From Sporolactobacillus shoreicorticis (lineage in GTDB: Bacteria > Bacillota > Bacilli > Bacillales > Sporolactobacillaceae), in NCBI RefSeq assembly GCF_024125445.1, contig NZ_JAMXWM010000001.1, positions 273,469 to 337,468 on the forward strand: a stretch of 64,000 nucleotides of DNA, given 5' to 3'. A program made the translations under genes and the position numbers. Positions 26,065 through 34,407 of the stretch are shown here, piece by piece (position 1 is the first letter of the stretch; every line of letters begins with the position of its first letter). The notes under the pieces were generated by a model. It was not told the origin of the DNA. It saw only the letters and a list, made by a program, of their open reading frames with translations, and did no database searches.

Positions 26065-26358
26065 ATGATGAACTCAGATGCATTAGGAATGGTTGAGACG
26101 CGCGGATTTGTCGCGGCGGTGGAAGCGGCAGATGCAATGGTCAAGGCCGCGAATGTCACATTAATCGGATATAAAAAAGTCGGCTCCGGATTGGTTACCG
26201 TGCTGGTGCGCGGCGATGTCGGCGCGGTTCAGGCGGCGACCGATGCCGGAGTGGCCTCGGCAAGAAATGTCGGCGAGGTCGTTTCGACTCACGTCATTCC
26301 GAGACCGCACGCCGATACGGAAATACTGCTGCCTTCCAAGGAGAGTAAGGAAGGGTAA
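26065..26358 (+). CDS. BMC-H shell protein, PduA/PduJ type
   Basis: A 97-residue single BMC-domain protein forming hexameric shell facets. It has [24 protein letters not shown], the pore-region stretch [18 protein letters not shown], and the closing HVIPRPHAD. It is nearly a copy of the protein at 27612. The start is ATG 26065 or 26068, after AGGGGGAAAAC. The pore segment KVGSG is of the small polar type associated with diol passage in PduA (family knowledge). Confidence 0.93.
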   Translation: MMNSDALGMVETRGFVAAVEAADAMVKAANVTLIGYKKVGSGLVTVLVRGDVGAVQAATDAGVASARNVGEVVSTHVIPRPHADTEILLPSKESKEG

Positions 26359-26382
26359 CGGCAAGGCAAGAGGGTGTAACCC

Positions 26383-27069
26383 ATGCAGCAAAATCTGGAT
26401 ACGTTGATTCAGCTGGTTATTCGTGAAGTGCTGGCACAAACCAAGCAGCCGGAAGCAGATACAGATCCGGGGCAGTCAAAAAAAAGACAGCTGTACGTGA
26501 TTAAGACACTTCCCGGGACATTTCTATTTGCGCAAACAGAGCTGTATCGAAGACTGGACCAACGTTTTGATATCCATGTCATGGATTTGTCGGATGCGCG
26601 AAATGCGCCGGCTCCGGAAAAGGTCTTGACGCCGGCATGCGGTGATGCAGCCTCCGGGCAGCGCGTGCTTCTTCCGTCACTTTCCGGTGCGAGCCTTGCG
26701 AAGAGCGCTCTGGGTATTTCAGACACACCGGAAACGGAATGGATCGCTTACTGTTTTCGGAACGCAATTACTATCTGTGCATTGCAGGAGGGCCTTCCGC
26801 GTTTTTCTTTCAATGCGTCAAAACACTATGTATCGCTTTTTGCATCTTATGAACGGATTGTCCGTGGTTTCGGACTGAGAATCGTCGGCACCGACCAGCT
26901 GCTGAATGAGATCAGGGTGAAGAATCACGTGATTACCGCAGGCGACCTGTCCGGAGCAGATGAGCATGCATGGATCGAAATTCCCGAAGGCGCGGTGGTC
27001 ACTACTCTGGCAAAGGAGGAAATTCGAAGGAAACATATGCACATAAAAACGGAAATGAAGAGGGGGTGA
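26383..27069 (+). CDS. PduM-like microcompartment protein
   Basis: A 228-residue soluble protein that I match only weakly to PduM, a structural protein needed for Pdu compartments. Similar features are the N-terminal amphipathic helix (LDTLIQLVIREVLAQ, encapsulation-peptide-like), a middle segment around AITICALQEGLPRF, and the ending GAVVTTLAKEEIRRKHM, like the family's final strand and helix. It is longer than Salmonella PduM (about 163) through a linker at residues 25-100. It sits between shell genes, 24 bases after a BMC-H gene. It could alternatively be a flavoprotein-like BMC accessory. Function not shown. Confidence 0.45.
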   Translation: MQQNLDTLIQLVIREVLAQTKQPEADTDPGQSKKRQLYVIKTLPGTFLFAQTELYRRLDQRFDIHVMDLSDARNAPAPEKVLTPACGDAASGQRVLLPSLSGASLAKSALGISDTPETEWIAYCFRNAITICALQEGLPRFSFNASKHYVSLFASYERIVRGFGLRIVGTDQLLNEIRVKNHVITAGDLSGADEHAWIEIPEGAVVTTLAKEEIRRKHMHIKTEMKRG

Positions 27070-27073
27070 TCGA

Positions 27074-27589
27074 ATGCCAGACGCTTTAGGAATGCTGGAG
27101 GTAAGGGGCTATGTCGCCGCGATAACTTTTGCGGATGTGATGGCGAAGGTTGCGGATGTCACCATTCTCGAGTTAAAGAAGACGAGGGGAATGGGCTGGA
27201 TGACGATTTTCATCGAGGGCGACGTTGCCGCGGTTCAGGCGGCTATCCAGGCGGCGAGCACTCAGTCAAGAGAAGAAAATCTATACGTTACGGCAAAAGT
27301 CATACCGAGACCGGCAACCGATTTAAAAGAGAAGCTGGTTCATTCACCTCTTGCGAAAGATCAGGAAAAATCGGATGACAAGGAAAAACAGCCGCCCGTC
27401 AAAACTTCGGCACCGCCAAAGGAAGCACAGTCCGAGAGTGAAGAGGCTCTGAAAGAACCGGAAAAACCAAAGAACACCGGTACAGCAAAAACAGAAACTA
27501 AGCCTGCGTCACGAAGAGGCGGGCGCAGAACAAAAAAAGCGGAGCCGGGAAAAAATTCCGACGATAAACCGGATAAACCGAAAGAATAG
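27074..27589 (+). CDS. BMC-H shell protein with long charged C-terminal tail
   Basis: A 171-residue protein. The N-terminal BMC domain (residues 1-90; [49 protein letters not shown]) is followed by about 80 residues rich in Lys, Glu, Pro, Ser and Thr, ending basic ([14 protein letters not shown]). The tail has no Cys and no predicted fold. EutK and PduK also carry C-terminal extensions, but with a helix-turn-helix or Fe-S-like region respectively. The tail may reach the lumen or cytosol to bind cargo, nucleic acid or other shell parts. AGGGGGTGAT precedes ATG 27074. Confidence 0.88.
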   Translation: MPDALGMLEVRGYVAAITFADVMAKVADVTILELKKTRGMGWMTIFIEGDVAAVQAAIQAASTQSREENLYVTAKVIPRPATDLKEKLVHSPLAKDQEKSDDKEKQPPVKTSAPPKEAQSESEEALKEPEKPKNTGTAKTETKPASRRGGRRTKKAEPGKNSDDKPDKPKE

Positions 27590-27611
27590 ATCCACTAAGG
27601 AGGAACTTACA

Positions 27612-27890
27612 ATGAATGATGCATTAGGAATGATTGAAACGAAGGGCTTTGTTCCTGCCGTAGAAGGCGCGGACGCAATGGTGAAGGCGGCAAATGTTCG
27701 CCTGATCGGCTACAAACAAATTGGAGCGGGCCTCGTAACCGTGCTGGTACGTGGTGATGTGGGTGCCGTGAAGGCGGCAACCGACGCAGGCGCCGCGGCG
27801 GCAAAAAATGTCGGTGAAGTGAAATCGGTCCACGTCATTCCGCGCCCGCACACTGATGTGGAACTCATCCTGCAAGATAAAGAAGGCTAA
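27612..27890 (+). CDS. BMC-H shell protein, PduJ/PduA type
   Basis: A 92-residue BMC-domain hexamer protein: [24 protein letters not shown], the pore-region stretch [18 protein letters not shown], and [11 protein letters not shown]. It is highly similar to the protein at 26065, so it is one of a pair of major facet proteins. ATG 27612 is preceded by AAGGAGGAAC. It ends 5 bases before pduL. Confidence 0.93.
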   Translation: MNDALGMIETKGFVPAVEGADAMVKAANVRLIGYKQIGAGLVTVLVRGDVGAVKAATDAGAAAAKNVGEVKSVHVIPRPHTDVELILQDKEG

Positions 27891-27895
27891 TCGCA

Positions 27896-28522
27896 ATGAA
27901 TGAAGCAGCTGTGAAAACAATTGTCACTCGAGTGCTTAAAAACCTGAAGAGTATTGTCAAGATCCCAATTGGTGTTTCCAATCGCCATGTGCACCTTACT
28001 GAAGCGGATTTTCAGAAGCTTTTCCCGGGGAAAAAGCAGTTGACAGTCAAAAAGGAATTGTCACAGCCGGGACAGTTTGCCGCCAACGAATCGGTGACGG
28101 TTATCGGCCCAAAAGGCGAAATCGGCAAGCTTCGAATCCTGGGACCGTTTCGGTCCAATTCTCAAGTGGAATTGTCGGCTACAGATGCAAGGACAATCGG
28201 TGTGAAAGCACCGATTCGTCTTTCAGGCGACATTTCCGGGACTCCGGGAATAGTGCTTCGATCGCCATATGGGGAGCTTCAACTGGAGGAAGGCGTCATT
28301 GTCGCCAAGCGACACATTCATATGTCAGAAAACGACGCGTCACTCCTTGGATTGAAGCAAGGTGATGTCGTTGCTGTTGAGGCTTCAGGCGACGGACGGA
28401 AAATCGTTTTCAATGATGTTGTGATCCGTACCGGTTCGCGCTTCAATCTGGAAATGCACATCGATACCGACGAAGCAAATGCGGGAAATATTACCTCGGC
28501 AGTCATTGGACGATTTATCTAA
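27896..28522 (+). CDS. pduL: Phosphate propanoyl/acyltransferase PduL
   Basis: A 208-residue BMC-type phosphotransacylase that converts acyl-CoA and phosphate to acyl phosphate and recycles CoA inside the compartment. Two zinc-binding His motifs are visible: SNRHVHL (His31, His33) and AKRHIHM (His140, His142). The N-terminal 20 residues (NEAAVKTIVTRVLKNLKS) form an amphipathic encapsulation-type helix. ATG 27896 starts 5 bases after the preceding shell gene. It works between the aldehyde dehydrogenase and the kinase at 33083. Confidence 0.94.
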   Translation: MNEAAVKTIVTRVLKNLKSIVKIPIGVSNRHVHLTEADFQKLFPGKKQLTVKKELSQPGQFAANESVTVIGPKGEIGKLRILGPFRSNSQVELSATDARTIGVKAPIRLSGDISGTPGIVLRSPYGELQLEEGVIVAKRHIHMSENDASLLGLKQGDVVAVEASGDGRKIVFNDVVIRTGSRFNLEMHIDTDEANAGNITSAVIGRFI

Positions 28523-28577
28523 GTTTGTAAAATCATGCCCGCAGACCTTGAATAAAAACAGACCGGGGGGACGCAAG

Positions 28578-29417
28578 ATGGACACAATCGACAAAGCAAA
28601 CGAACGACTGATTCAAGCAAAAACGATCGCGAATACGGATCACCCGGTCGCGCTTTCTAAAGGCACAAGGATTCGAGCGGGCGTTGATTTAGGCACGTCA
28701 TCAATTGTTCTGTCTGTTGTCAATGAACAGGGGGATCCCGTGTTCACCGGCTATCAGGAAGCGAATGTGGTACGCGACGGATTAGTCGTGAATTATATCG
28801 AAGCGGTAAACATCACCCGGAGACTGAGGATGCAGGCGGAAGCCCGGCTCGGCGTTCCAATTCGCAACGCGTCCGGTGCAATTCCGCCGGGAACGATCGG
28901 TAATAACAGAAATGTGGTCGGACATGTGATTGAAGCTGCCGATATGGAACTCGTCTCTATATTAGACGAACCGACTGCTGCTGCAAGAGTTCTCGGTGTT
29001 CAAAACGGCGCAGTTGTCGATATCGGCGGCGGAACAACCGGAATCAGTATTTTTAAGGAGGGAAAAGTGGCCTTTTCAGGTGACGAACCGACCGGCGGTA
29101 CACAAATGACGCTTGTTTTATCCGGTTATCTGAATGTCTCCATTGCAGAAGGAGAGCGGATCAAGCGAGATAAAACGAAGCAAAAGGAGAACTTTCAAAT
29201 CATTCGGCCGGTGGTTGAAAAGATGGCATCCATTACATCACGATTTATCGACGAGTACGGAGCTGCCGTAGACACTGTCTATCTGGTTGGGGGAGCAACA
29301 GATTTTTCGGAATTTGCGGGGACATTCTCTAAATTACTCGGTCGTGAGGTTGTGCAGCCGGCCTGTCCTCGTTTTGTGACCCCACTGGGAATCGCGATGA
29401 GCGTGAATGATGAATAG
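28578..29417 (+). CDS. eutJ: EutJ-like actin/Hsp70-fold ATPase
   Basis: A 279-residue protein with an Hsp70/actin-fold ATPase core: GVDLGTSSIVLSVV (phosphate 1), LDEPTAAARVLG, VVDIGGGTTGISIF (phosphate 2) and VYLVGGATDFSEF (adenosine region). EutJ proteins are thought to be chaperones or reactivation-like factors in BMC loci; the exact job is unsettled. ATG 28578 has GGGGGG upstream. The longer frame from 28479 overlaps pduL. Placed between pduL and the vertex protein gene. Confidence 0.85.
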   Translation: MDTIDKANERLIQAKTIANTDHPVALSKGTRIRAGVDLGTSSIVLSVVNEQGDPVFTGYQEANVVRDGLVVNYIEAVNITRRLRMQAEARLGVPIRNASGAIPPGTIGNNRNVVGHVIEAADMELVSILDEPTAAARVLGVQNGAVVDIGGGTTGISIFKEGKVAFSGDEPTGGTQMTLVLSGYLNVSIAEGERIKRDKTKQKENFQIIRPVVEKMASITSRFIDEYGAAVDTVYLVGGATDFSEFAGTFSKLLGREVVQPACPRFVTPLGIAMSVNDE

Positions 29418-29430
29418 GAAGTGATGATCC

Positions 29431-29694
29431 ATGTATTTAGCGAAGGTTGTCGGGAATGTTGTATCAACGAAGAAGAAAGAAGAATTGACCGGTTATAAAC
29501 TTATGATTGTCACCATCGTCGGATCCGACGATGAAAAATGGGAAAAACGGATTGTTGCTGTGGATCTTGTCGGGGCAGGGCGTGATGAATATGTGCTCGT
29601 TTCCTGCGGAAGCTCCGCGCGAGCGGCACTGAAACATCCCGAATCGCCGATTGATGCAGCCATTGTCGGTATCATAGACAGCTTCGCAGAATGA
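29431..29694 (+). CDS. BMC-P pentameric vertex protein (EutN/CcmL/PduN family)
   Basis: An 87-residue vertex protein that caps the compartment corners. It has MYLAKVVGNVVSTKK at the start, the middle VAVDLVGAGRDEYVLVSCGSSAR, and the end IDAAIVGIID, all family hallmarks. ATG 29431 starts 13 bases after eutJ. It is the only BMC-P gene in the locus, as expected. Confidence 0.94.
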   Translation: MYLAKVVGNVVSTKKKEELTGYKLMIVTIVGSDDEKWEKRIVAVDLVGAGRDEYVLVSCGSSARAALKHPESPIDAAIVGIIDSFAE

Positions 29695-29724
29695 TTGAGA
29701 GCCAAAAGAAAGGTGAGACCAGTA

Positions 29725-31161
29725 ATGGATATTGATAAATTGGTAGATCGTATTCTCAAGGATTCAAAAATTGACTTGGCATTTGAGACAGAACCCACAC
29801 AGACTGTTTCAAAGTCCGTAACGGAAAATACGCCGATATCCGGTAAAGACGGTGTTTTTGACACGGTCGATGAAGCAGTAAAGGCAGCAAAAAAAGCGCA
29901 GAAACTCTATTTCCATGTTTCACTGGCAAGACGAAAAAAGGTGATTCAGGCCATACGGGATACGCTGCTTCCGGAAATCGAGGAAATCGCCCGAATGGGG
30001 TATGAAGAGACGAACATGGGCAATCTTCAGGATAAAATTCAAAAGAATTATCTGGCGCTCACCAACACACCAGGCGTTGAGGATCTCAACACGCTGACGC
30101 AGGTGCTGACCGGAGACGATGGCATGACCCTTTATGAATTATGTCCTTATGGTGTAATCGGAGCCATTGCGCCTAGCACGAATCCTACTGAAACCCTGAT
30201 CAACAATGCGATCGGCATGCTGGCGGCAGGTAACGCAATCTATTTCAGCCCGCATCCCGGAGCGAAAAACAGCTCAGCCTGTCTGATTCAGAAATTGAAT
30301 CGAATCGTCAGTGAGGCAAGCGGTATTGATAATCTGATCGTCACAATCAAGGAACCGTCGATTGAAGCTGCTCAGGCGATGATGGTTCATCCGGATATCA
30401 ATCTGCTCGTCGTTACCGGCGGCCCCGGTGTCGTCAGCCAGGCGATGAAAAGCGGAAAGAAGGTTATGGGCGCCGGTGCCGGAAATCCGCCTACTCTGGT
30501 TGATGAAACAGCAAATATCGAAAAGGCGGCGGTAGATATTGTTGACGGCGCTTCATTCGATAACAACCTCCCATGTATCGCGGAGAAAAATGTGGTCGTT
30601 GTCAATAAGGTCGCGGATTTTCTGTTGTACAACATGGAAAAGGCCGGTGCCTTTTACGTGAAAGAACTGTCCGACATTAAAAAATTGGAAGCGCTGACTG
30701 TGACCGCAAAGCAAACACCAAACAAGAAATATGTCGGCAAGTCGGCCGAGAAGATTCTTCAGGATGCGGGCGTTTCCTATAACGGTCATCCGCGACTTGT
30801 ACTCGTCGAGTCTACACCGGATATGCCGTTCGCCAAAATCGAAATGTTAATGCCGGTTGTTCCGTTCATCCGTGTTCCGGATTTTGACGCGGCGCTGGCC
30901 GTCTGTCTGGAATTGGAACATGGATTGCATCATACGGCGACCATGCACTCGGAAAATGTGACGCGGTTAAATAAAGTTGCACGGGAAATGCAGACCTCTA
31001 TTTTCGTGAAAAACGGTCCGTCGTTTGCCGGTATCGGCTTCAAGGGTGAGGGACCGACAACGTTCACCATCGCAACACCTACCGGCGAGGGAACAACATC
31101 GGCCCGAAACTTTGCGCGTGTCAGAAGATGTGTTCTGACCGACGGTTTCTCAATTAAGTAA
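29725..31161 (+). CDS. pduP: CoA-acylating aldehyde dehydrogenase (PduP-like)
   Basis: A 478-residue enzyme oxidising the aldehyde (propanal, acetaldehyde or 3-hydroxypropanal) to acyl-CoA with NAD+. The catalytic thiol is Cys284 in NLPCIAEK, the NAD-binding GGPGVV is at about residue 232, and PTNPTETL-type residues appear in APSTNPTETL. The N-terminal 15 residues (MDIDKLVDRILKD) form an encapsulation-type helix, followed by a Ser/Thr/Glu-rich linker. I start at ATG 29725 with GAAAGGTGAG upstream; an earlier in-frame codon at 29695 lacks a site. It acts with the alcohol dehydrogenase to balance NAD inside the compartment. Confidence 0.94.
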   Translation: MDIDKLVDRILKDSKIDLAFETEPTQTVSKSVTENTPISGKDGVFDTVDEAVKAAKKAQKLYFHVSLARRKKVIQAIRDTLLPEIEEIARMGYEETNMGNLQDKIQKNYLALTNTPGVEDLNTLTQVLTGDDGMTLYELCPYGVIGAIAPSTNPTETLINNAIGMLAAGNAIYFSPHPGAKNSSACLIQKLNRIVSEASGIDNLIVTIKEPSIEAAQAMMVHPDINLLVVTGGPGVVSQAMKSGKKVMGAGAGNPPTLVDETANIEKAAVDIVDGASFDNNLPCIAEKNVVVVNKVADFLLYNMEKAGAFYVKELSDIKKLEALTVTAKQTPNKKYVGKSAEKILQDAGVSYNGHPRLVLVESTPDMPFAKIEMLMPVVPFIRVPDFDAALAVCLELEHGLHHTATMHSENVTRLNKVAREMQTSIFVKNGPSFAGIGFKGEGPTTFTIATPTGEGTTSARNFARVRRCVLTDGFSIK

Positions 31162-31175
31162 AGGAAGTGTTTCCG

Positions 31176-32291
31176 ATGGGCATGTTCTTTCTCAGAACAA
31201 AAATTCTGATCAACGATGCAGTTAATCAAGAAATTGACCACATTCACGCGGAACGTGTATGGATTGGCTGCGACCCGTTCCTTGTAACAAATGAACGCGT
31301 TAAGGAGATCATCGGCAATTTGGAAAGAAAGAATGAGGTTTCTGTGTTCAGCGATATCGTGCCGGAACCTCCGCTTGAAAAAATAGCTTCCGGAATTGCT
31401 TCCGTAGTCGGTTATAAACCTACGATTATTCTTGCCATTGGCGGAGGATCGGCAATCGATACGGCCAAGGCTGTACGGTTTTTCGCACAGAAAAAGTTTC
31501 CACTTCATATCAAGACGTTCTATGCGATGCCAACGACTAGCGGAACAGGTTCGGAGGTGACGGGCGTCGCCGTGGTTACCGATGTGCAGAACAAGACGAA
31601 GTATCCGCTCACCGACGATGCGATTGTACCAGATGTTGCCTTACTGTTGCCCGAGCTTGTTGCCGGTTGCCCGAAATCAGTGACGGCATTCAGCGGGATG
31701 GATGTCTTGACCCACGCGCTGGAGGCGCTTGTGGCAACACAGGCCAACGCATTCAGTGACGCGTTGGCCGAAAAGGCAGCGTCTCTTGTCTTTGAGTATC
31801 TGCCCAAATGCTATGAGGATGGAACGAATCTTGCCAGCCGTTCCATCATGCATGAGGCGTCATGTCTTGCCGGAGTAGCGTTTCAGAACGCGGGACTCGG
31901 GGTCAGCCACGCGATTGCCCATCAAATTGGCGGGCAGTTCCATCTGCCTCATGGACTTGTGAATTCAATTTTGCTACCGCATGTCGTGCATTATAATGCA
32001 ACGGATTCGGCAGCTAAGAGTAAATATGCCGTCGCAGCGCGCAAGTTGGGAATTGCGGCATGGAATGACGATGATGCGGCGGCCGTGCGGCTCCTTATTC
32101 AAAAGATTGTGAGTTTGTCTGTGAAGTTAAACTGTTCTCAAAGTTTAACTGAATCCGGAGTGTCCAAGGAAGCGATTGCTTCCGGACTTGGAGAAATCAT
32201 TGAGAATGCACAGAAGGATTTCACCTATCAGTACAATCCGATTGTACCAACAAAGAAGGATTTAGTAGACCTTCTGCTTGCAAGTGTCTGA
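31176..32291 (+). CDS. pduQ: Iron-containing alcohol dehydrogenase (PduQ-like)
   Basis: A 371-residue group III Fe-dependent alcohol dehydrogenase reducing the aldehyde to alcohol and recycling NADH. The NAD motif is GGGSAIDTAKA and PTTSGTGSEVT is present. The metal site is DVLTHALEA plus HAIAHQIGGQFHLPHG. ATG 31176 has AAGGAAG 8 bases upstream and gives the usual MGMF start; GTG 31167 would add three residues. It follows the aldehyde dehydrogenase by 14 bases. Confidence 0.92.
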   Translation: MGMFFLRTKILINDAVNQEIDHIHAERVWIGCDPFLVTNERVKEIIGNLERKNEVSVFSDIVPEPPLEKIASGIASVVGYKPTIILAIGGGSAIDTAKAVRFFAQKKFPLHIKTFYAMPTTSGTGSEVTGVAVVTDVQNKTKYPLTDDAIVPDVALLLPELVAGCPKSVTAFSGMDVLTHALEALVATQANAFSDALAEKAASLVFEYLPKCYEDGTNLASRSIMHEASCLAGVAFQNAGLGVSHAIAHQIGGQFHLPHGLVNSILLPHVVHYNATDSAAKSKYAVAARKLGIAAWNDDDAAAVRLLIQKIVSLSVKLNCSQSLTESGVSKEAIASGLGEIIENAQKDFTYQYNPIVPTKKDLVDLLLASV

Positions 32292-32361
32292 ACAGGAGGA
32301 ATACGGTTCTTCGATTGGCATTCTATGGGTTTAACATCCTAAAAGAAAAAGGTGATCTGTT

Positions 32362-33063
32362 ATGAACGCTTACCTAGGTGAATTTTTAGGTACAATGATT
32401 CTCATCATGTTCGGAGCCGGTGTCGGTGCGTCGATAAATTTGAAAAAGGCCTATGCGCAAGGCTCGGGCTGGGTCATGATTGCATTCGGCTGGGGATTCG
32501 CCGTTATGCTTGGCGTTTACACGGCCGGTTACTTCGGGGCTCCCGGTCATTTGAATCCCGCACTGACCATCGCATTTGCGGCGGGTGGCTTGATTAAATG
32601 GTCGATCGTTCCGGGTTTTGTGCTTGCCCAGGTTGCAGGCGCATTTCTCGGTGCGGCAATTACCGTTCTCCATTTCTACCCGCATTTTAAAATCACGAAG
32701 AAGGATGAAGGAAATTCAGTCGCTATATTCGCGACGGTGCCTTCAATAGAGAACCAGACCTTTAACTTTATTAGTGAAGTCATCGCCACCTTTGCGTTTA
32801 CACTTTGTCTGCTGACACTTGGAGATTTTACAGCAGGGCTTAAACCCTTGATCGCCGGATTCCTCATCGCGGCAATCGGCTTTTCATTCGGCTCTACAAC
32901 CGGATACGCCATTAATCCTGCCCGAGATTTCGGTCCGCGATTCGCCTATGCGGTGCTGCCGATTCCGAATAAAGGTTCAGCGAATTGGTCGTATGCCTGG
33001 ATTCCGATTGTCGGACCGATCATCGGCGCGTGGCTGGCGACAATCTTAGTCGGGCTGATTTAA
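32362..33063 (+). CDS. MIP-family diffusion facilitator (PduF/GlpF-like aquaglyceroporin)
   Basis: A 233-residue membrane protein with six helices and both half-helix motifs LNPALT and INPARDFGPR. The Asp after the second NPAR is the aquaglyceroporin mark and favours glycerol or 1,2-propanediol passage rather than water only. ATG 32362 has AAAAAGGTGATC upstream. Its place inside the GRM operon links it to import of the enzyme's substrate, and it is a main reason for preferring a diol over choline. Confidence 0.92.
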   Translation: MNAYLGEFLGTMILIMFGAGVGASINLKKAYAQGSGWVMIAFGWGFAVMLGVYTAGYFGAPGHLNPALTIAFAAGGLIKWSIVPGFVLAQVAGAFLGAAITVLHFYPHFKITKKDEGNSVAIFATVPSIENQTFNFISEVIATFAFTLCLLTLGDFTAGLKPLIAGFLIAAIGFSFGSTTGYAINPARDFGPRFAYAVLPIPNKGSANWSYAWIPIVGPIIGAWLATILVGLI

Positions 33064-33082
33064 AAAGGAAAGGAGATAAACC

Positions 33083-34369
33083 ATGACCGATAAATTATTA
33101 GCGATTAATTCAGGAAGTTCATCGTTAAAATTCAAATTGTTTGAAATGCCAGAGGAAAAAGTCATTCTTAGCGGTTTGTATGAACGGCTTGGATTCCAAA
33201 ACGCAACGTTTGTCTTGACGTATAAAAGTCTGAAGACTAAAGAAACGTTGGCGATTACCTCACATGAAGAAGCCGTTGATCACTTGCTAAATGTGCTGCT
33301 TCGCCTCAAGGTCGTGGAGTCTCTTGAGGAAATAACCGGTGTCGGACACCGCGTCGCCCATGGTGGGGAACTTTTTAAATGCTCGATTCGTGTGGGGGAA
33401 AAGGAACTCCATGCGATTGAAGAATTAAGCGAACTCGCGCCGCTGCATAATCCGGTGAATGCCATCGGAATTAAGCTGTTCGCAAAAGCGCTCCCGAACG
33501 CAATTCAGGCAGCAGTGTTTGATACATCATTTCATCAAACCATGCCGGCAGAAAACTATCTGTATCCGATACCTCATGAGTTCTATGAAAAGTATAAGAT
33601 CAGAAAATACGGATTCCACGGCACCAGTCATGAATATGTCGCCAATGAGGCAGCCGGGATTCTTGGCAAAAAAATAACCGATCTGAAGATCATTACCTGC
33701 CATCTGGGGAACGGTGCCAGCATTTGCTGCATCGACCGAGGAAAATCTATTAACACGTCGATGGGATTTACACCAACGGCAGGGTTGATGATGGGCACTC
33801 GCTCCGGGGATATTGATCCGACCGTACTGACCTATCTTCAGAGAAAGCTGAATCTCACGACTGACGAAACCGAGCGTGTCATCAATCTGAGATCGGGAAT
33901 CCTTGGCGTTTCCGGAGTATCGAATGATTTCCGTGATGTTGAAAGGTGCGCCAATGCAGGCGAAGAACAATCGATTCTGGCCATTGAAATGTTTGTCAAG
34001 CGTATTTGCAGTTTCATTTTGACCTACGTCTTTGAACTCGGGAAACTTGACGCACTTGTTTTTACGGCAGGAATTGGGGAAAATTCCGCATTCATCAGAG
34101 AGAAGGTATGCGGGTCATTAAAAGGTTTGGGTTTGGCGCTCGATCCGAAAAAAAATGAATCGAATGAGCCGATGATTCAATCGGAGCATTCGACGTCGGC
34201 AATCATGGTTGTCCCGACTGATGAAGAGCTGGTGATCGCCAGAGACACCTTTTCTCTTTTAGAAAAGGTGCGTAAAAAAAAATCAAGTCATGGCTTGACC
34301 ATTCGCGATCAACAACGGATAAATAGTAATTATCTCACAGTGCAAGTCTCTAAGATTGTGTATAATTAG
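33083..34369 (+). CDS. Acetate/propionate kinase
   Basis: A 428-residue ASKHA kinase making ATP from acyl phosphate. It has the N-terminal INSGSSSLKFKLF, HLGNGASI, the RSGDIDP stretch, and the FTAGIGENS phosphate motif. The last 28 or so residues (KKKSSHGL onward) extend beyond the usual AckA end and are basic. The promoter for the following sensor gene lies inside this tail's coding end. ATG 33083 has AAAGGAAAGGAG upstream. PduW is the functional equivalent in Salmonella, but ackA-like proteins cannot be told apart by sequence. Confidence 0.93.
   Translation: MTDKLLAINSGSSSLKFKLFEMPEEKVILSGLYERLGFQNATFVLTYKSLKTKETLAITSHEEAVDHLLNVLLRLKVVESLEEITGVGHRVAHGGELFKCSIRVGEKELHAIEELSELAPLHNPVNAIGIKLFAKALPNAIQAAVFDTSFHQTMPAENYLYPIPHEFYEKYKIRKYGFHGTSHEYVANEAAGILGKKITDLKIITCHLGNGASICCIDRGKSINTSMGFTPTAGLMMGTRSGDIDPTVLTYLQRKLNLTTDETERVINLRSGILGVSGVSNDFRDVERCANAGEEQSILAIEMFVKRICSFILTYVFELGKLDALVFTAGIGENSAFIREKVCGSLKGLGLALDPKKNESNEPMIQSEHSTSAIMVVPTDEELVIARDTFSLLEKVRKKKSSHGLTIRDQQRINSNYLTVQVSKIVYN
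34361..34366 (+). promoter_or_regulatory. Promoter -10 box for the sensor/regulator/metK genes
   Basis: Perfect TATAAT at 34361-34366, at the very end of the kinase gene, 41 bases before the sensor ATG. No strong -35 at 16-18 bases (closest CAGTGC at 34338-34343). Activity is likely helped by, or blocked through, the adjacent cre site. Confidence 0.5.
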
Positions 34370-34379
34370 GACAGGAATG

Positions 34380-34393
34380 TGAAAGCGCTTTCT
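34380..34393. promoter_or_regulatory. Perfect cre (CcpA) site before the sensor gene
   Basis: TGAAAGCGCTTTCT matches the 14-position cre consensus completely and is nearly palindromic. It starts 13 bases after the -10 box, so it covers the transcription start and early transcribed region, typical of CcpA repression. It also precedes the ribosome site GAGGAGG. Confidence 0.85.
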
Positions 34394-34407
34394 GAGGAGG
34401 CAGTGAG

